Shown here piece by piece: positions 26,601 to 35,104 of a stretch of 64,000 nt of DNA; the first letter of the stretch is position 1; every line of letters starts with the position of its first letter. The notes beneath the pieces were generated by a model. The model worked only from the letters and a program-made list of their open reading frames with translations. It did not search any database and was not told the origin of the DNA. Source of the DNA: Actinomycetes bacterium (GTDB lineage Bacteria; Actinomycetota; Acidimicrobiia; Acidimicrobiales; RAAP-2); contig JAJZDI010000006.1 in assembly GCA_021806045.1 (NCBI GenBank), forward strand, positions 1 to 64,000, read 5' to 3'. Made by a program: the position numbers and the translations under genes.

Positions 26601-26647
26601 CACGGCTCCCCGCCCGGCCATCTGCCGGCTGGCGGCCGGCTGCTTGC

Positions 26648-26653
26648 TATGGT
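26648..26653 (+). promoter_or_regulatory. extended -10 element of the peptidase-asnB-gadB operon
   Basis: TATGGT preceded by TGC forms an extended -10. No clear -35 is visible at the right distance. The predicted start lies at about 26660, which coincides with a GTG that opens a short reading frame. Confidence 0.45.
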
Positions 26654-26659
26654 CGTGAC

Positions 26660-26725
26660 GTGAGGCGACCCACCGGTGACCGTCGGCCGCTGGCGTCCGG
26701 GAACGGGCACGGTTCACCCGGGTGA
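26660..26725 (+). CDS. possible leaderless 21-residue upstream peptide
   Basis: A GTG 6 bases downstream of an extended -10 box opens a 21-codon frame (MRRPTGDRRPLASGNGHGSP, then Gly). Its TGA overlaps the GTG start of the next gene as GTGA. It is rich in Arg, Gly and Pro. Leaderless short frames coupled to operons are known in actinobacteria; here the coding status is inferred only from promoter spacing and the stop-start overlap. Confidence 0.35.
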   Translation: MRRPTGDRRPLASGNGHGSPG

Positions 26726-27588
26726 CCGGTCCGAGCCTGGCGGAGCTGGCCGCCTACCGGATCGCCGTCGAGGAGGTGGCCGGCGAGGTGGGCGGGCTCG
26801 CGGCGCCCACGGACCGCGACAAGGTGGCGTCGCGGGTGGCTGGCTGGCTGGCCGACCCCGTGGTCGGTGCCATGGCCGCCCGGGTGCCGGGCGGCGCCGA
26901 GGCGGTGACGGCCAACCTGGTCGACGCGCTGATGGCCTACCGACCGAGCCGGCCGAGCGCGGCCGCCGACCTCTCGACGCTGGTGCGGATCCACCTGCAG
27001 TCCCAGATCGACGCCATGTGGTGGGGCTCGTCGCCCATGTTCGCCACCGATGCCGACGTGGACACCTCGCCGGAGCTCGTCGACCTGGAGCCCCTGCGCC
27101 GTTCGGGGCGGCTCTCGTTCCGCTACCACCGGCAGCCGACCGGACTGGTGGGGCGGGGCAGGGACTGGGCGGGACGGCGGCTCGCTCCCGGTCGCCGGCC
27201 CCGCACCTCGGGGCTCCGCTTCGCCCGGGCCCGACCCGAGGGTGTGGCCCTGCTCAACCGCATCGCCAGTGAGTTCCGGGCCGCCGCCGGGCACGCCCCG
27301 CCGCTGTGGGTGACCAGCCTGGTGCGCAGCCTCGACCATCAGCACCGCCTGCGCAGCCTCGGCTACGCGGCCCTCCTGCCCAGCGCCCACTGCGCCGGGT
27401 TCGCCATGGACGTCGAGGTGCACTGGTACCGGGCGTCCGGCACCGACGGCGCGTTGCGCCGCGTGCTCATCGACTGCCAGGAGGCGGGGCTGGCGAACGT
27501 GATCGACGAGGGCCAGGCATGGCACGTCTGCATCAACCCGGACAGCCGTAGCGAGCTGGCGCTCGCGTACGAGCTGGGCCCGGGCTGA
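26722..27588 (+). CDS. DUF5715/peptidase M15-like protein
   Basis: Probable zinc peptidase of the D-Ala-D-Ala carboxypeptidase (M15/VanY) fold, 288 residues. The C-terminal half has the signature ordering: SLVRSLDHQHRLRS, then SAHCAGFAMDVEVHW (His223 and Asp230 as zinc ligands) and a last ligand His near 267 in GQAWHVCI. The N-terminal 130 residues are helical and unfamiliar. I find no signal peptide, which is odd for an enzyme acting on wall peptides; export by another route or a cytoplasmic role is possible. The GTG start is coupled to the short frame upstream, and asnB follows after 3 bases. Confidence 0.65.
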   Translation: MTGPSLAELAAYRIAVEEVAGEVGGLAAPTDRDKVASRVAGWLADPVVGAMAARVPGGAEAVTANLVDALMAYRPSRPSAAADLSTLVRIHLQSQIDAMWWGSSPMFATDADVDTSPELVDLEPLRRSGRLSFRYHRQPTGLVGRGRDWAGRRLAPGRRPRTSGLRFARARPEGVALLNRIASEFRAAAGHAPPLWVTSLVRSLDHQHRLRSLGYAALLPSAHCAGFAMDVEVHWYRASGTDGALRRVLIDCQEAGLANVIDEGQAWHVCINPDSRSELALAYELGPG

Positions 27589-27591
27589 GCC

Positions 27592-29196
27592 GTGTGCGGC
27601 ATCGCCCTGATCCTCGGTGACGGTGCCCGGCGGGACCGCTTCCGCCGCATGCTCGACGCCATCGCCCCCCGGGGAGACGTGGAGGAGACGCTGGTCGAGG
27701 AGGGGATGCTGCTCGGCACCCAGCGGCTGAAGATCGTCGACCGCGAGCACGCCGTCCAGCCGTGGTGCTCGGCCGACGGGCGGTGGGCGCTCTGCTACAA
27801 CGGCGAGGTCTTCAACTTCAAGGAGCTCCGCGGCGAGCTGGAGGGGCTCGGGCACACCTTCCGGAGCCACGGAGACACCGAGGTGGTCCTCGAGGCCTTC
27901 CTGGAGTGGGGCGAGGGAGCCGTCGACCGCCTGCGGGGCGAGTTCGCCTTCGCCGCCGTCGACCGGGATGATCGCTCCGTCTACCTGGCCCGCGACCCGG
28001 TGGGGGTGCGGCCGCTGCACTGGTCCACCGCCCAGGGCTGCCTGCACGTCGCTTCGGAGGTGAAGGCGCTGGTCCCCGTGGGGGCGCCGATCTCGCAGGT
28101 CCCCCCCGGTCACCACGGCTGGGCACGCCCGGGGGCCGAGCCCGAGCTGACCGCCTACGTGGACCTGTTGTCGTTGGGGGACGGCGAACCGCCGGTCGCC
28201 GATCCCGACGAGGCGATGAAGTTGCTCCGCACCGCCCTCGAGGACAGCATCCGGGTGCGGGTCGACACCGACCTGACCGTGGGGGTGGTCCTCTCCGGGG
28301 GGCTCGACAGCGCCCTGGTCCTCGCCAACGTGCGCGAGATGCACCCCGACTGCGTGGCGTTCACGGTGGGCACCCCCGACAGCGACGACCTCCACTACGC
28401 CACCCGCCTGGCCGCCGATCTCGGCGTGCGCCACGAGGTGCTCGAGCTCCGCCCGTCGGCCATCTCGATGGCCGACGTGCGCGCCGCCGTCCGGGTCGCC
28501 GAGCTGACCGAATACGGGGACGTGATCAACGCGGTCGTCTCCAACCGGCTCTACGACCACGTGCACCGGAGCGGGGTGAAGGTCGTCGTCTCCGGCGACG
28601 GCTCCGACGAGCTCTTCGGCGGCTACGTCATGTACCGGGACGTCGGCGACGCCGTTCGCCAGCGGCTCTTCCAGTACAACCTGGCCAGCCTGGGGAGGAC
28701 CGAGCTCCAGCGGGTGGACCGCACCAGCATGGGGCATGGCGTCGAGGTCCGGGTGCCGTTCCTCGACCTGTCGCTGGTCAGGCTGGCCATGCGCATCCCC
28801 ATCGACCTCAAGGTGCGCGACGGCCAGGAGAAGTGGGTGTTGCGGGAGGCATTCGCCGACATGCTCCCCGACTACGTCCTGCGCCGGCGGAAGAACCCGA
28901 TGTCGCACGCCTCGGGCCTCCACGAGCGCATCCGCCTCTACCGGCCGCTGTTCCGCCGCCTCTACCGCTCGTTCGGCTACGAGGCGGCCGCGCCCATGCG
29001 GCGCGACTTCTCGGTGCTCCTCGACCGCTACGGTCTCGACGTGGACCGGGCGCTGGCCGACGAGGCGTCGGCCCGGGACTACACGCTGCTCGAGCACGCC
29101 CGGGACCTGGCCGGCGCGGCCAGGCAGAACCTGGCGGCGCGCCGGCGCCGGCCGGTCCGCCCCGACAACCCGACACCACCGGAGGTCATGCCGTGA
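27592..29196 (+). CDS. asnB: asparagine synthase, glutamine-hydrolysing
   Basis: Class II glutamine amidotransferase fused to an AMP-forming synthetase, 534 residues. Cys2 directly after the GTG start is the glutaminase nucleophile ([10 protein letters not shown]). The N-terminal domain also shows [14 protein letters not shown] and [10 protein letters not shown]. The synthetase domain has the PP-loop [13 protein letters not shown] (about 233-245) and [12 protein letters not shown]. It could make asparagine or amidate a specialised substrate such as a wall or peptide carboxylate; the operon with a peptidase-like gene and gadB leaves both open. The TGA overlaps the gadB GTG. Confidence 0.9.
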   Translation: MCGIALILGDGARRDRFRRMLDAIAPRGDVEETLVEEGMLLGTQRLKIVDREHAVQPWCSADGRWALCYNGEVFNFKELRGELEGLGHTFRSHGDTEVVLEAFLEWGEGAVDRLRGEFAFAAVDRDDRSVYLARDPVGVRPLHWSTAQGCLHVASEVKALVPVGAPISQVPPGHHGWARPGAEPELTAYVDLLSLGDGEPPVADPDEAMKLLRTALEDSIRVRVDTDLTVGVVLSGGLDSALVLANVREMHPDCVAFTVGTPDSDDLHYATRLAADLGVRHEVLELRPSAISMADVRAAVRVAELTEYGDVINAVVSNRLYDHVHRSGVKVVVSGDGSDELFGGYVMYRDVGDAVRQRLFQYNLASLGRTELQRVDRTSMGHGVEVRVPFLDLSLVRLAMRIPIDLKVRDGQEKWVLREAFADMLPDYVLRRRKNPMSHASGLHERIRLYRPLFRRLYRSFGYEAAAPMRRDFSVLLDRYGLDVDRALADEASARDYTLLEHARDLAGAARQNLAARRRRPVRPDNPTPPEVMP

Positions 29197-30593
29197 CCCT
29201 GCACCACCGGGAGTCCGTGCGCTCCCAGCTGCTCGACACCGTCTACGCCGGGCGCGACGCCAGCAAGCCGCTCCCCAAGTACGGCTTCCCGCCGTCGGAG
29301 ACCCGGGCGGACGACGCCGCGCAGCTGGTCGCCGACGAGCTCCTCCTCGACGGCAACGCCCGCCAGAACCTAGCCACGTTCTGCCAGACGTGGGAGGAGC
29401 CCGAGGTGCATCGCCTGATGGACCTGGCCATCGACAAGAACATGATCGACAAGGACGAGTACCCCCAGACGGCCGAGCTCGAGCGCCGCTGCGTCCACAT
29501 GCTGGCCGACCTGTGGCACGCACCCGACGGGGGAAACGCGGTGGGGTGCTCGGCCATCGGGTCGTCGGAGGCGTGCATGCTGGCCGGCATGGCGGCCAAG
29601 TGGCGGTGGCGGGCCCGCCGCCGTGCCGCCGGCCTGCCGGACGACCGGCCCAACCTGGTGTGCGGTCCCGTGCAGGTCGTCTGGCACAAGTTCGCTCGCT
29701 ACTGGGACGTCGAGCTCCGTGAGGTCCCGATGGCCCCCGGCCGGCTGGGGATCGACGTCGAGTCGATGCTCGAGCGGGTGGACGAGAACACCATCCTGGT
29801 GGTGCCCACCTTCGGTGTGACCTACACCGGCCACTACGAGCCGGTGGCCGAGCTCTCTGACGCCCTCGACGACCTCGAGGCCCGCACCGGGCTGTCGGTG
29901 GACATCCACGTCGACGGGGCGAGCGGTGCGTTCGTGGCGCCGTTCTGCGCCCCGGACGTGCGCTTCGACTTCCGGGTGCCCCGCGTCGTCTCCATCAGCA
30001 CCTCGGGCCACAAGTTCGGCCTGGCCCCCCTGGGCGTGGGGTGGGTGGTGTGGCGGGACGCGTCGGCCCTCCCCGAGGACCTCATCTTCCACGTCTCCTA
30101 CCTGGGCGGGGACATGCCCGTCTTCCAGATCAACTTCTCGCGTCCGGCGGGCCAGATCGTGGCCCAGTACTACGACTTCGTCCGGCTGGGCCGGGAGGGC
30201 TACGCCCGCGTCCACCAGACTTCCTACGACGTCTGTGCCTACCTGGCCGGCAAGCTGGGCGGCCTGGGCCCGTTCGAGATCGTCCACCACGGCCGTCCCG
30301 ACGAGGGGATCCCGGCAGTGACGTGGCGGATCGCCGACGGTGCCGATCCCGGCTACACCCTCTACGACCTGGCCGACCGCCTGCGGGTGCGGGGGTGGCA
30401 GGTCCCCGCCTACCCGCTGACCGGCGACCTGGCCGACGTGGCTGTCCAGCGGGTGCTGGTGCGCGCCGGGGTGACCCGCGACCTGGCCGACCTGCTGCTG
30501 GCCGACCTGGCCGACGCCATCGGCCATTTCGGCACCCACCCCGTCAGCCGGTCGATGACGGCCGAGGAGGCCAGCGGCTTCAGCCACCTGTGA
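29193..30593 (+). CDS. gadB: glutamate decarboxylase
   Basis: PLP enzyme that converts glutamate to GABA and CO2 and consumes a proton. The 466 residues equal the length of E. coli GadB. Recognisable are [49 protein letters not shown] and the PLP-binding Lys274 in [21 protein letters not shown] precedes the GTG, which overlaps the asnB stop. No gadC-type antiporter is adjacent, so a GABA-shunt or nitrogen role together with asnB is as likely as acid resistance. Confidence 0.93.
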   Translation: MTLHHRESVRSQLLDTVYAGRDASKPLPKYGFPPSETRADDAAQLVADELLLDGNARQNLATFCQTWEEPEVHRLMDLAIDKNMIDKDEYPQTAELERRCVHMLADLWHAPDGGNAVGCSAIGSSEACMLAGMAAKWRWRARRRAAGLPDDRPNLVCGPVQVVWHKFARYWDVELREVPMAPGRLGIDVESMLERVDENTILVVPTFGVTYTGHYEPVAELSDALDDLEARTGLSVDIHVDGASGAFVAPFCAPDVRFDFRVPRVVSISTSGHKFGLAPLGVGWVVWRDASALPEDLIFHVSYLGGDMPVFQINFSRPAGQIVAQYYDFVRLGREGYARVHQTSYDVCAYLAGKLGGLGPFEIVHHGRPDEGIPAVTWRIADGADPGYTLYDLADRLRVRGWQVPAYPLTGDLADVAVQRVLVRAGVTRDLADLLLADLADAIGHFGTHPVSRSMTAEEASGFSHL

Positions 30594-30608
30594 CCGGGCG
30601 GCGCCCGG
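30594..30608. terminator. hairpin directly after gadB
   Basis: CCGGGC and GCCCGG pair around a 3-base loop immediately after the gadB stop, in the 70-bp gap before the convergent exporter genes. Confidence 0.45.
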
Positions 30609-30663
30609 CGCCGACAGTGGCCTTCGCCGGTGGTGGCCGGCGTGCCGGGACCGCGGTGGCGGG

Positions 30664-31548
30664 TCAGGACAGGACGCGGCGGCGGAAGTTGCGCAGCCCG
30701 AGCGCCATGAACCCGGCGCAGAAGGCGACCAGCACGGGGACGATCACGTACAGGTGCATGTGCGACGCGTCGGTGAACCCGGCACGCATCCCCTCGGTGA
30801 CGTAGACGAGCGGGTTGACCAGCACCAGCGTCTGGAGCCACGGGAACCCGCCGAGCGTCACCGAGGCGAGGCGCGTCCACTGGTAGTAGGTGCCGCCGAG
30901 GAACGTGATGGGCAGCACGACGAACCCGAACATCAGCCCGATGTTGCGGGGCTCGAACGTGGTGCCGAGGACGAGCCCGAGCGAGCTCATGGCGATGCAC
31001 GACAGGGGGACGACGACGAGGACCACCCACCAGTGGATGGACAGGTGGGCCTCGACGCCCGGGGCGTGGACCACGGCGGCGATGGGCAGGACGATGGCGG
31101 CCGACAGGACGCCCTGGACCGCACCGGAGAGGACCTTGGCCGCAGCGACCAGCCAGATGGGGCACGGCGCCTGCACCCGGTCCTCGATCTCCCGGGTGAA
31201 GCCGAACTCCTGGGCCAGCTGGGTGGCGACGGCCTGGATGCCCTGGAACATGATCGAGATGCCGACGACGCCGGGGACGAGGACGGTGGCGAATGCCGAC
31301 TCCGCCGCCGGACCGTGCCCACCGCCCACGCCCTGGCCGATCTTGGGGAAGACGTAGAGGAACACGAAGCAGAGGAGGAACGGCTGGACGAGCGTGCGGG
31401 TGATGAATTCGACCAGGTGCTTGCGCAGGACGACCAGGTCCCGCAGGAGGAGGGCCCCCAGCGCGGTGCGCGACGCGGAGGCGGCCGACCGTGTCGGACG
31501 CAGCGCGATGGGGTGCCCGGCGGCCGTCATGGGTGCGTCGGTGGCCAT
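30664..31548 (-). CDS. ABC-2 type exporter permease (DrrB-like)
   Basis: Membrane half of an ABC exporter, 294 residues, with six predicted helices and the ABC-2 signature region (FGFVVLPITFLGGTYYQWTRL, then LVNPLVYVTEGMRAG). It resembles daunorubicin-resistance DrrB and NodJ-type permeases. The ATG overlaps the TGA of the ATPase gene upstream (TGATG), so the two are translationally coupled. A lipid, glycolipid or hydrophobic drug is a plausible cargo. Confidence 0.88.
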   Translation of the reverse strand: MATDAPMTAAGHPIALRPTRSAASASRTALGALLLRDLVVLRKHLVEFITRTLVQPFLLCFVFLYVFPKIGQGVGGGHGPAAESAFATVLVPGVVGISIMFQGIQAVATQLAQEFGFTREIEDRVQAPCPIWLVAAAKVLSGAVQGVLSAAIVLPIAAVVHAPGVEAHLSIHWWVVLVVVPLSCIAMSSLGLVLGTTFEPRNIGLMFGFVVLPITFLGGTYYQWTRLASVTLGGFPWLQTLVLVNPLVYVTEGMRAGFTDASHMHLYVIVPVLVAFCAGFMALGLRNFRRRVLS

Positions 31549-32546
31549 CAGTCCCGGAGGTCCTTTCCGGTGAGGTTGATGAAGACGGTCTCGAGGGTGG
31601 GCTCGGCGATCGACACGTCGACGACCTGGTGACCGGCCGCCTCGGCCGCGGTGACCACCCGGGGCACGATGCGCTCGGCCCCGGCGACCTGGAGCTCGAC
31701 GGCGCCGTCCACCGTGCGGCTGCCCTGCACGCCGTCGACGGCCCCGGCCAGTAGGGCGGACAGCGCTTCGGTGTCGCCCGACGCCCGCACCGTCACGATG
31801 GTGTCCGCGCCCACCGTCCGCTTCAGCGCCCCCGGCGTGTCGAGGGCGAGGATGCGCCCGTGGTCCATGATGGCCACCCGGTGGCAGAGCTGGTCGGCCT
31901 CCTCCATGTAGTGGGTGGTGAGCAGGATGGTCTGGCCGTCAGCGTTCAGGTCGTGGAGGATCTCCCACAGGGCCAGGCGGCTCTGCGGGTCGAGCCCGGC
32001 GGTCGGCTCGTCGAGGAAGAGCACGGCGGGCCGGTGGAAGATGGCCCGGGCCACCATGAGGCGCTGGGCCATGCCCCCCGAGAGGGCGTAGACGGAGGCG
32101 TGGGCCCACTTGGTGAGCTGGAAGCGCTCGAGGAGCTCGTCCGCCGTCCGCCGCGAGTCGGCGCTGCCCATGCCGAACAGGCGGCCGTGGAAGTAGAGGT
32201 TCTCCCACACGTCGAGCTGGCGGTCGAGGGTGTTCTGCTGGCTGACCACGCCGAGGATCTGCTTGGCCAGGGCGGGGTGGGCGACGACGTCGACCCCGCC
32301 CACCTCGGCGTGCCCGGCGGTGGGGACGACCCGGGTGGTGAGCATGCCTGCCGTCGTCGTCTTTCCGGCGCCGTTCGGTCCGAGCAGGCCGAAGATCTCC
32401 CCGGCCGGCACCTCGAGGTCGAGCTCGTCGACGGCCCGGAAGTCGGCCCCTGCGTAGACCTTGGTCAGGCCGACGGTGCGGATGACCGGCGCCGCGCTCC
32501 TGGGCGCGCCGTCCGTGGCGGGGGCGTGGGCTGGCTGGGCGTCCAT
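31548..32546 (-). CDS. ABC exporter ATPase (DrrA-like)
   Basis: Nucleotide-binding subunit of the DrrAB-type exporter, 332 residues. Walker A is GPNGAGKTTTAGML, the Q loop lies in VVSQQNTLDR, the signature is ALSGGMAQRLMVARA, Walker B is VLFLDEPTAGLDPQ, and the H loop is LTTHYME. The C-terminal 90 residues match the DrrA regulatory domain (ETVFINLTGK). The ATG at 32546 (MDAQPAHAPATDG) is used because upstream codons lack family similarity. No drug-biosynthesis genes are nearby. Confidence 0.92.
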   Translation of the reverse strand: MDAQPAHAPATDGAPRSAAPVIRTVGLTKVYAGADFRAVDELDLEVPAGEIFGLLGPNGAGKTTTAGMLTTRVVPTAGHAEVGGVDVVAHPALAKQILGVVSQQNTLDRQLDVWENLYFHGRLFGMGSADSRRTADELLERFQLTKWAHASVYALSGGMAQRLMVARAIFHRPAVLFLDEPTAGLDPQSRLALWEILHDLNADGQTILLTTHYMEEADQLCHRVAIMDHGRILALDTPGALKRTVGADTIVTVRASGDTEALSALLAGAVDGVQGSRTVDGAVELQVAGAERIVPRVVTAAEAAGHQVVDVSIAEPTLETVFINLTGKDLRD

Positions 32547-32655
32547 GGCGGGCCCAACGCTACCGGTGGGGCGTCCGGCACCGACCGCCCGTGCCGGCGG
32601 GCTGGCGTGGCGAGGGGCACGGGAGGGCCACTGGAGGGTCACTGGACCCCCGGCC

Positions 32656-33864
32656 TCACCTGCCGGCTGACGCCGTCGTGGTGAGCCCGATGAACTCCCG
32701 GACGTTGGAGGAGAGGACCCGGGCGCGCACGTCATGACCGAGGACGGCCAGGTCGTCCACCGATCCCCGCGGTTCGGGGAGCGCCTCGATGTGTGGCCAG
32801 TCCGAGCCGAAGAGGACCCGGTCGGCGCCCATCAGCTCGACCACCTGGACCACGTCGTCCTCCCAGAACGGGTTGATCCAGACCTGGCGACGGAACGTGT
32901 CGAGGGGGTCCTCGCTCCAGTAGCCGGGGCTCTTGCGGGCCGTGGACCGCACCTTCGCGAACAGGTCGGGGAGGTACTCGGCCCCGTTCTCCACCGAGGC
33001 CAGACGCAGGTTCGGGAACCGCTCCAGGTGCCGTTCGAAGATCATGGTCAGGAGGTAGTCGCGGATGGCCTGCTCGATGGCGAACGCCTTGATCGACGGC
33101 TTCCACCCGGTGGCGAAGGTGGCGGCGAAGCCGTTCGGGGCGAACCCGTTGGACGAGATCCCCGAGTCCCCGGCGTGGAGGACGACGGGCACGCCCGCCT
33201 CGTCGGCCAGCCCCCAGAATCCGTCGAAGACGGGATCGAACGGCGAGACCCGCCCCTGTGCGGTTGTAGGGGCGGCCGGCCGCATGACGATGCAGCGGGC
33301 GCCCCGGTCGAGCATCCACCGGAGCTCCGTCGCGGCCCACACCGGGTCGGCCAACGTCAGGTAGGGGGCGGCGAAGATGCGGCCGCCCGCGTCGAAGCCC
33401 CAGTCGTCGAGGAGCCAGCGGTTGAACGCCTCGAAGAGGCGGCACACGGCCCAGGGGTCGTGGGCCAGGGGTTCCTCGTAGATCATCCCGAGCGTCGGGA
33501 ACAGCAGGCACCCGTCGAGGCCCTGGGCGTCGAGGGCGGCCAGGCGGGCCGACGGGTCCCGGTACTCGGGTCGGACGGGCTCCCGCTCGGCCAGGAGGGC
33601 GAGCGGGTTGGCGCCCGCCGGGTTTCCCCGGAAGTAGTCGTAGAGGGCGCCGGGGCGGGCGATGGGGTCGAAGGTGGGGTTGGTGACGGCCCGGCTGACG
33701 CGGCCGCCGAGCACGTGGTAGCGGCGGCCGCCGATCTCGCACCACTGGACCACACGCGGACCGTGGGCGGGGTCGAGGTGGCGGGTGAAGGCGTCCAGCG
33801 CCTCGTAGTAGTGCTGGTCGGCGTCGAAGACGGCCGGTCCGTGCCCGTCGGGTGCGTCTGCCAC
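32656..33864 (-). CDS. amidohydrolase family 2 protein
   Basis: TIM-barrel metal hydrolase or decarboxylase of 402 residues. The start region reads AVFDADQHYYEALDAF, where the usual DxHxH metal motif appears as DADQHYYE, so the first His pair is altered. LFPTLGMIYEEP, VVLHAGDSG, SVENGAEYLPDLF and LFGSDWPHIEALPEP place it with the amidohydro-related and 5-carboxyvanillate or ACMSD-like group. The GTG at 33864 is chosen because GGAGGGGA lies 6 bases upstream; ATG pairs at 33912-33915 are alternatives. The substrate is unknown. Confidence 0.8.
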   Translation of the reverse strand: MADAPDGHGPAVFDADQHYYEALDAFTRHLDPAHGPRVVQWCEIGGRRYHVLGGRVSRAVTNPTFDPIARPGALYDYFRGNPAGANPLALLAEREPVRPEYRDPSARLAALDAQGLDGCLLFPTLGMIYEEPLAHDPWAVCRLFEAFNRWLLDDWGFDAGGRIFAAPYLTLADPVWAATELRWMLDRGARCIVMRPAAPTTAQGRVSPFDPVFDGFWGLADEAGVPVVLHAGDSGISSNGFAPNGFAATFATGWKPSIKAFAIEQAIRDYLLTMIFERHLERFPNLRLASVENGAEYLPDLFAKVRSTARKSPGYWSEDPLDTFRRQVWINPFWEDDVVQVVELMGADRVLFGSDWPHIEALPEPRGSVDDLAVLGHDVRARVLSSNVREFIGLTTTASAGR

Positions 33865-33870
33865 CGTGGC

Positions 33871-33878
33871 TCCCCTCC
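33871..33878 (-). promoter_or_regulatory. Shine-Dalgarno site that places the amidohydrolase start
   Basis: GGAGGGGA on the minus strand ends 6 bases before the GTG at 33864 and favours it over ATGs about 50 bp upstream. Confidence 0.5.
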
Positions 33879-34034
33879 GCACCGAGACGTCGTGACCCGG
33901 CGCACCCGCCATCATCTCGTGGGCGGAGCGGCAGGTCCAGGGGCACGGGACCCGACCCCGCGTGCCCGCCGGGGTCGGACGCGGCACCATGGGGGGGTGG
34001 TCGGTCGGCACACGAGGACGTTGGGAACCAGCCG

Positions 34035-35066
34035 GTGAGCGCGGTGGTCCTGGCCGGGCCCATCGGCCACGGTGCCCATGTGGGGGAGGCGCACCCCGAG
34101 CGACCCGACCGGGTCATGGCGGCCATGGCCGGCCTGGTCGACCTCGACCTCGGCTCCGATCTGGCCCGGGTGGACGTCGTTCCGGCTGGCGACGACGACC
34201 TGTTGCGGGTCCACTCCCGTGCCCACCTCGACCACCTCGAGCGGCTGGCCGCGTCGGGGGGCGGCCACATCGACCCCGACACCTTCGTCACGGCCGACTC
34301 GTGGGACACGGCCCGCCTGGCCGCCGGCGCCGGCCTGGCCGTGGCCGCCGAGCTGTCCCGGCAGGGCGACGGGTTGGGCGTGGTCATCGCCCGCCCGCCG
34401 GGGCATCACGCCACCCGCCGGCAGGCCATGGGCTTCTGCCTCGTCAACAACGTGGCCGTGCTCGCCGCGTCACTGGCCGCCACCGGCGAGCGGGTCCTGG
34501 TGGTCGACTGGGACGTGCATCACGGCAACGGCACCCAGGACATCTTCTTCGACGATCCCCGGGTCCTCTACGTCTCGACCCACGAGTGGCCCCTCTACCC
34601 GGGGACGGGCGCGCCAGACGAGGTCGGTTCGGGGGCCGGGGTGGGGACGACGGTCAACCTGCCCGTGCCCGCCGGTGCCACCGGCGACATCCTGCGGCGG
34701 GCCCTCGAGGCGATCGCCGCCCCCGTCGTCGAGGCGTTCGCCCCTGACTGGGTGCTGGTCTCGGCCGGCTTCGACGCCCACCGGGCCGATCCGCTGGCCG
34801 GGCTGGTCCTCTCCGACGGCGACTTCGCCGAGCTGGCCGCCCTGGCCGGGAGCTGGGCCCCCGCACCCGGTCGCCTGGTGGTGTTCCTCGAGGGCGGCTA
34901 CCACCTGGGGGCGGTGCGGGCGTCGATGGCGGCGACCGCCGGCCGCCTGGTGGGGGCGGGTCGCCTGCCCGTCGCGCCCCCGACATCGGGTGGGCGGGGC
35001 CTCGGCCACCTGGAGGCCACGGCCAGGCGCCGGGCCCGGGCCCTCGAGGAGGCGGGGCGGGGCTGA
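34035..35066 (+). CDS. histone-deacetylase-family (acetoin utilisation AcuC-like) protein
   Basis: Zinc deacetylase fold of 343 residues. Motifs in order: HPERPDRVMAAMAGL at the N terminus, the active-site His pair in RPPGHHATRRQAMGFCLVNN, the metal ligands in VVDWDVHHGNGTQDIF, and SAGFDAHRADPLAG with the last Asp, then EGGYHLGAV. Bacterial members remove acetyl groups from acyl-CoA synthetase lysines, polyamines or small amides; which applies here is open, though acyl-CoA synthetases occur in the window. The GTG start at 34035 lies 170 bp from the divergent amidohydrolase start. Confidence 0.88.
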   Translation: MSAVVLAGPIGHGAHVGEAHPERPDRVMAAMAGLVDLDLGSDLARVDVVPAGDDDLLRVHSRAHLDHLERLAASGGGHIDPDTFVTADSWDTARLAAGAGLAVAAELSRQGDGLGVVIARPPGHHATRRQAMGFCLVNNVAVLAASLAATGERVLVVDWDVHHGNGTQDIFFDDPRVLYVSTHEWPLYPGTGAPDEVGSGAGVGTTVNLPVPAGATGDILRRALEAIAAPVVEAFAPDWVLVSAGFDAHRADPLAGLVLSDGDFAELAALAGSWAPAPGRLVVFLEGGYHLGAVRASMAATAGRLVGAGRLPVAPPTSGGRGLGHLEATARRRARALEEAGRG

Positions 35067-35088
35067 CCAACGGCGAGGCCGGCGCCGG

Positions 35089-35094
35089 TACGAT
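35089..35094 (+). promoter_or_regulatory. -10 element of murL-murD2
   Basis: TACGAT ends 10 bases before the murL ATG, a spacing that gives a leaderless or very short leader. No matching -35 at 16-18 bp is clear. Confidence 0.4.
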
Positions 35095-35104
35095 TGCTGT
35101 TCCC

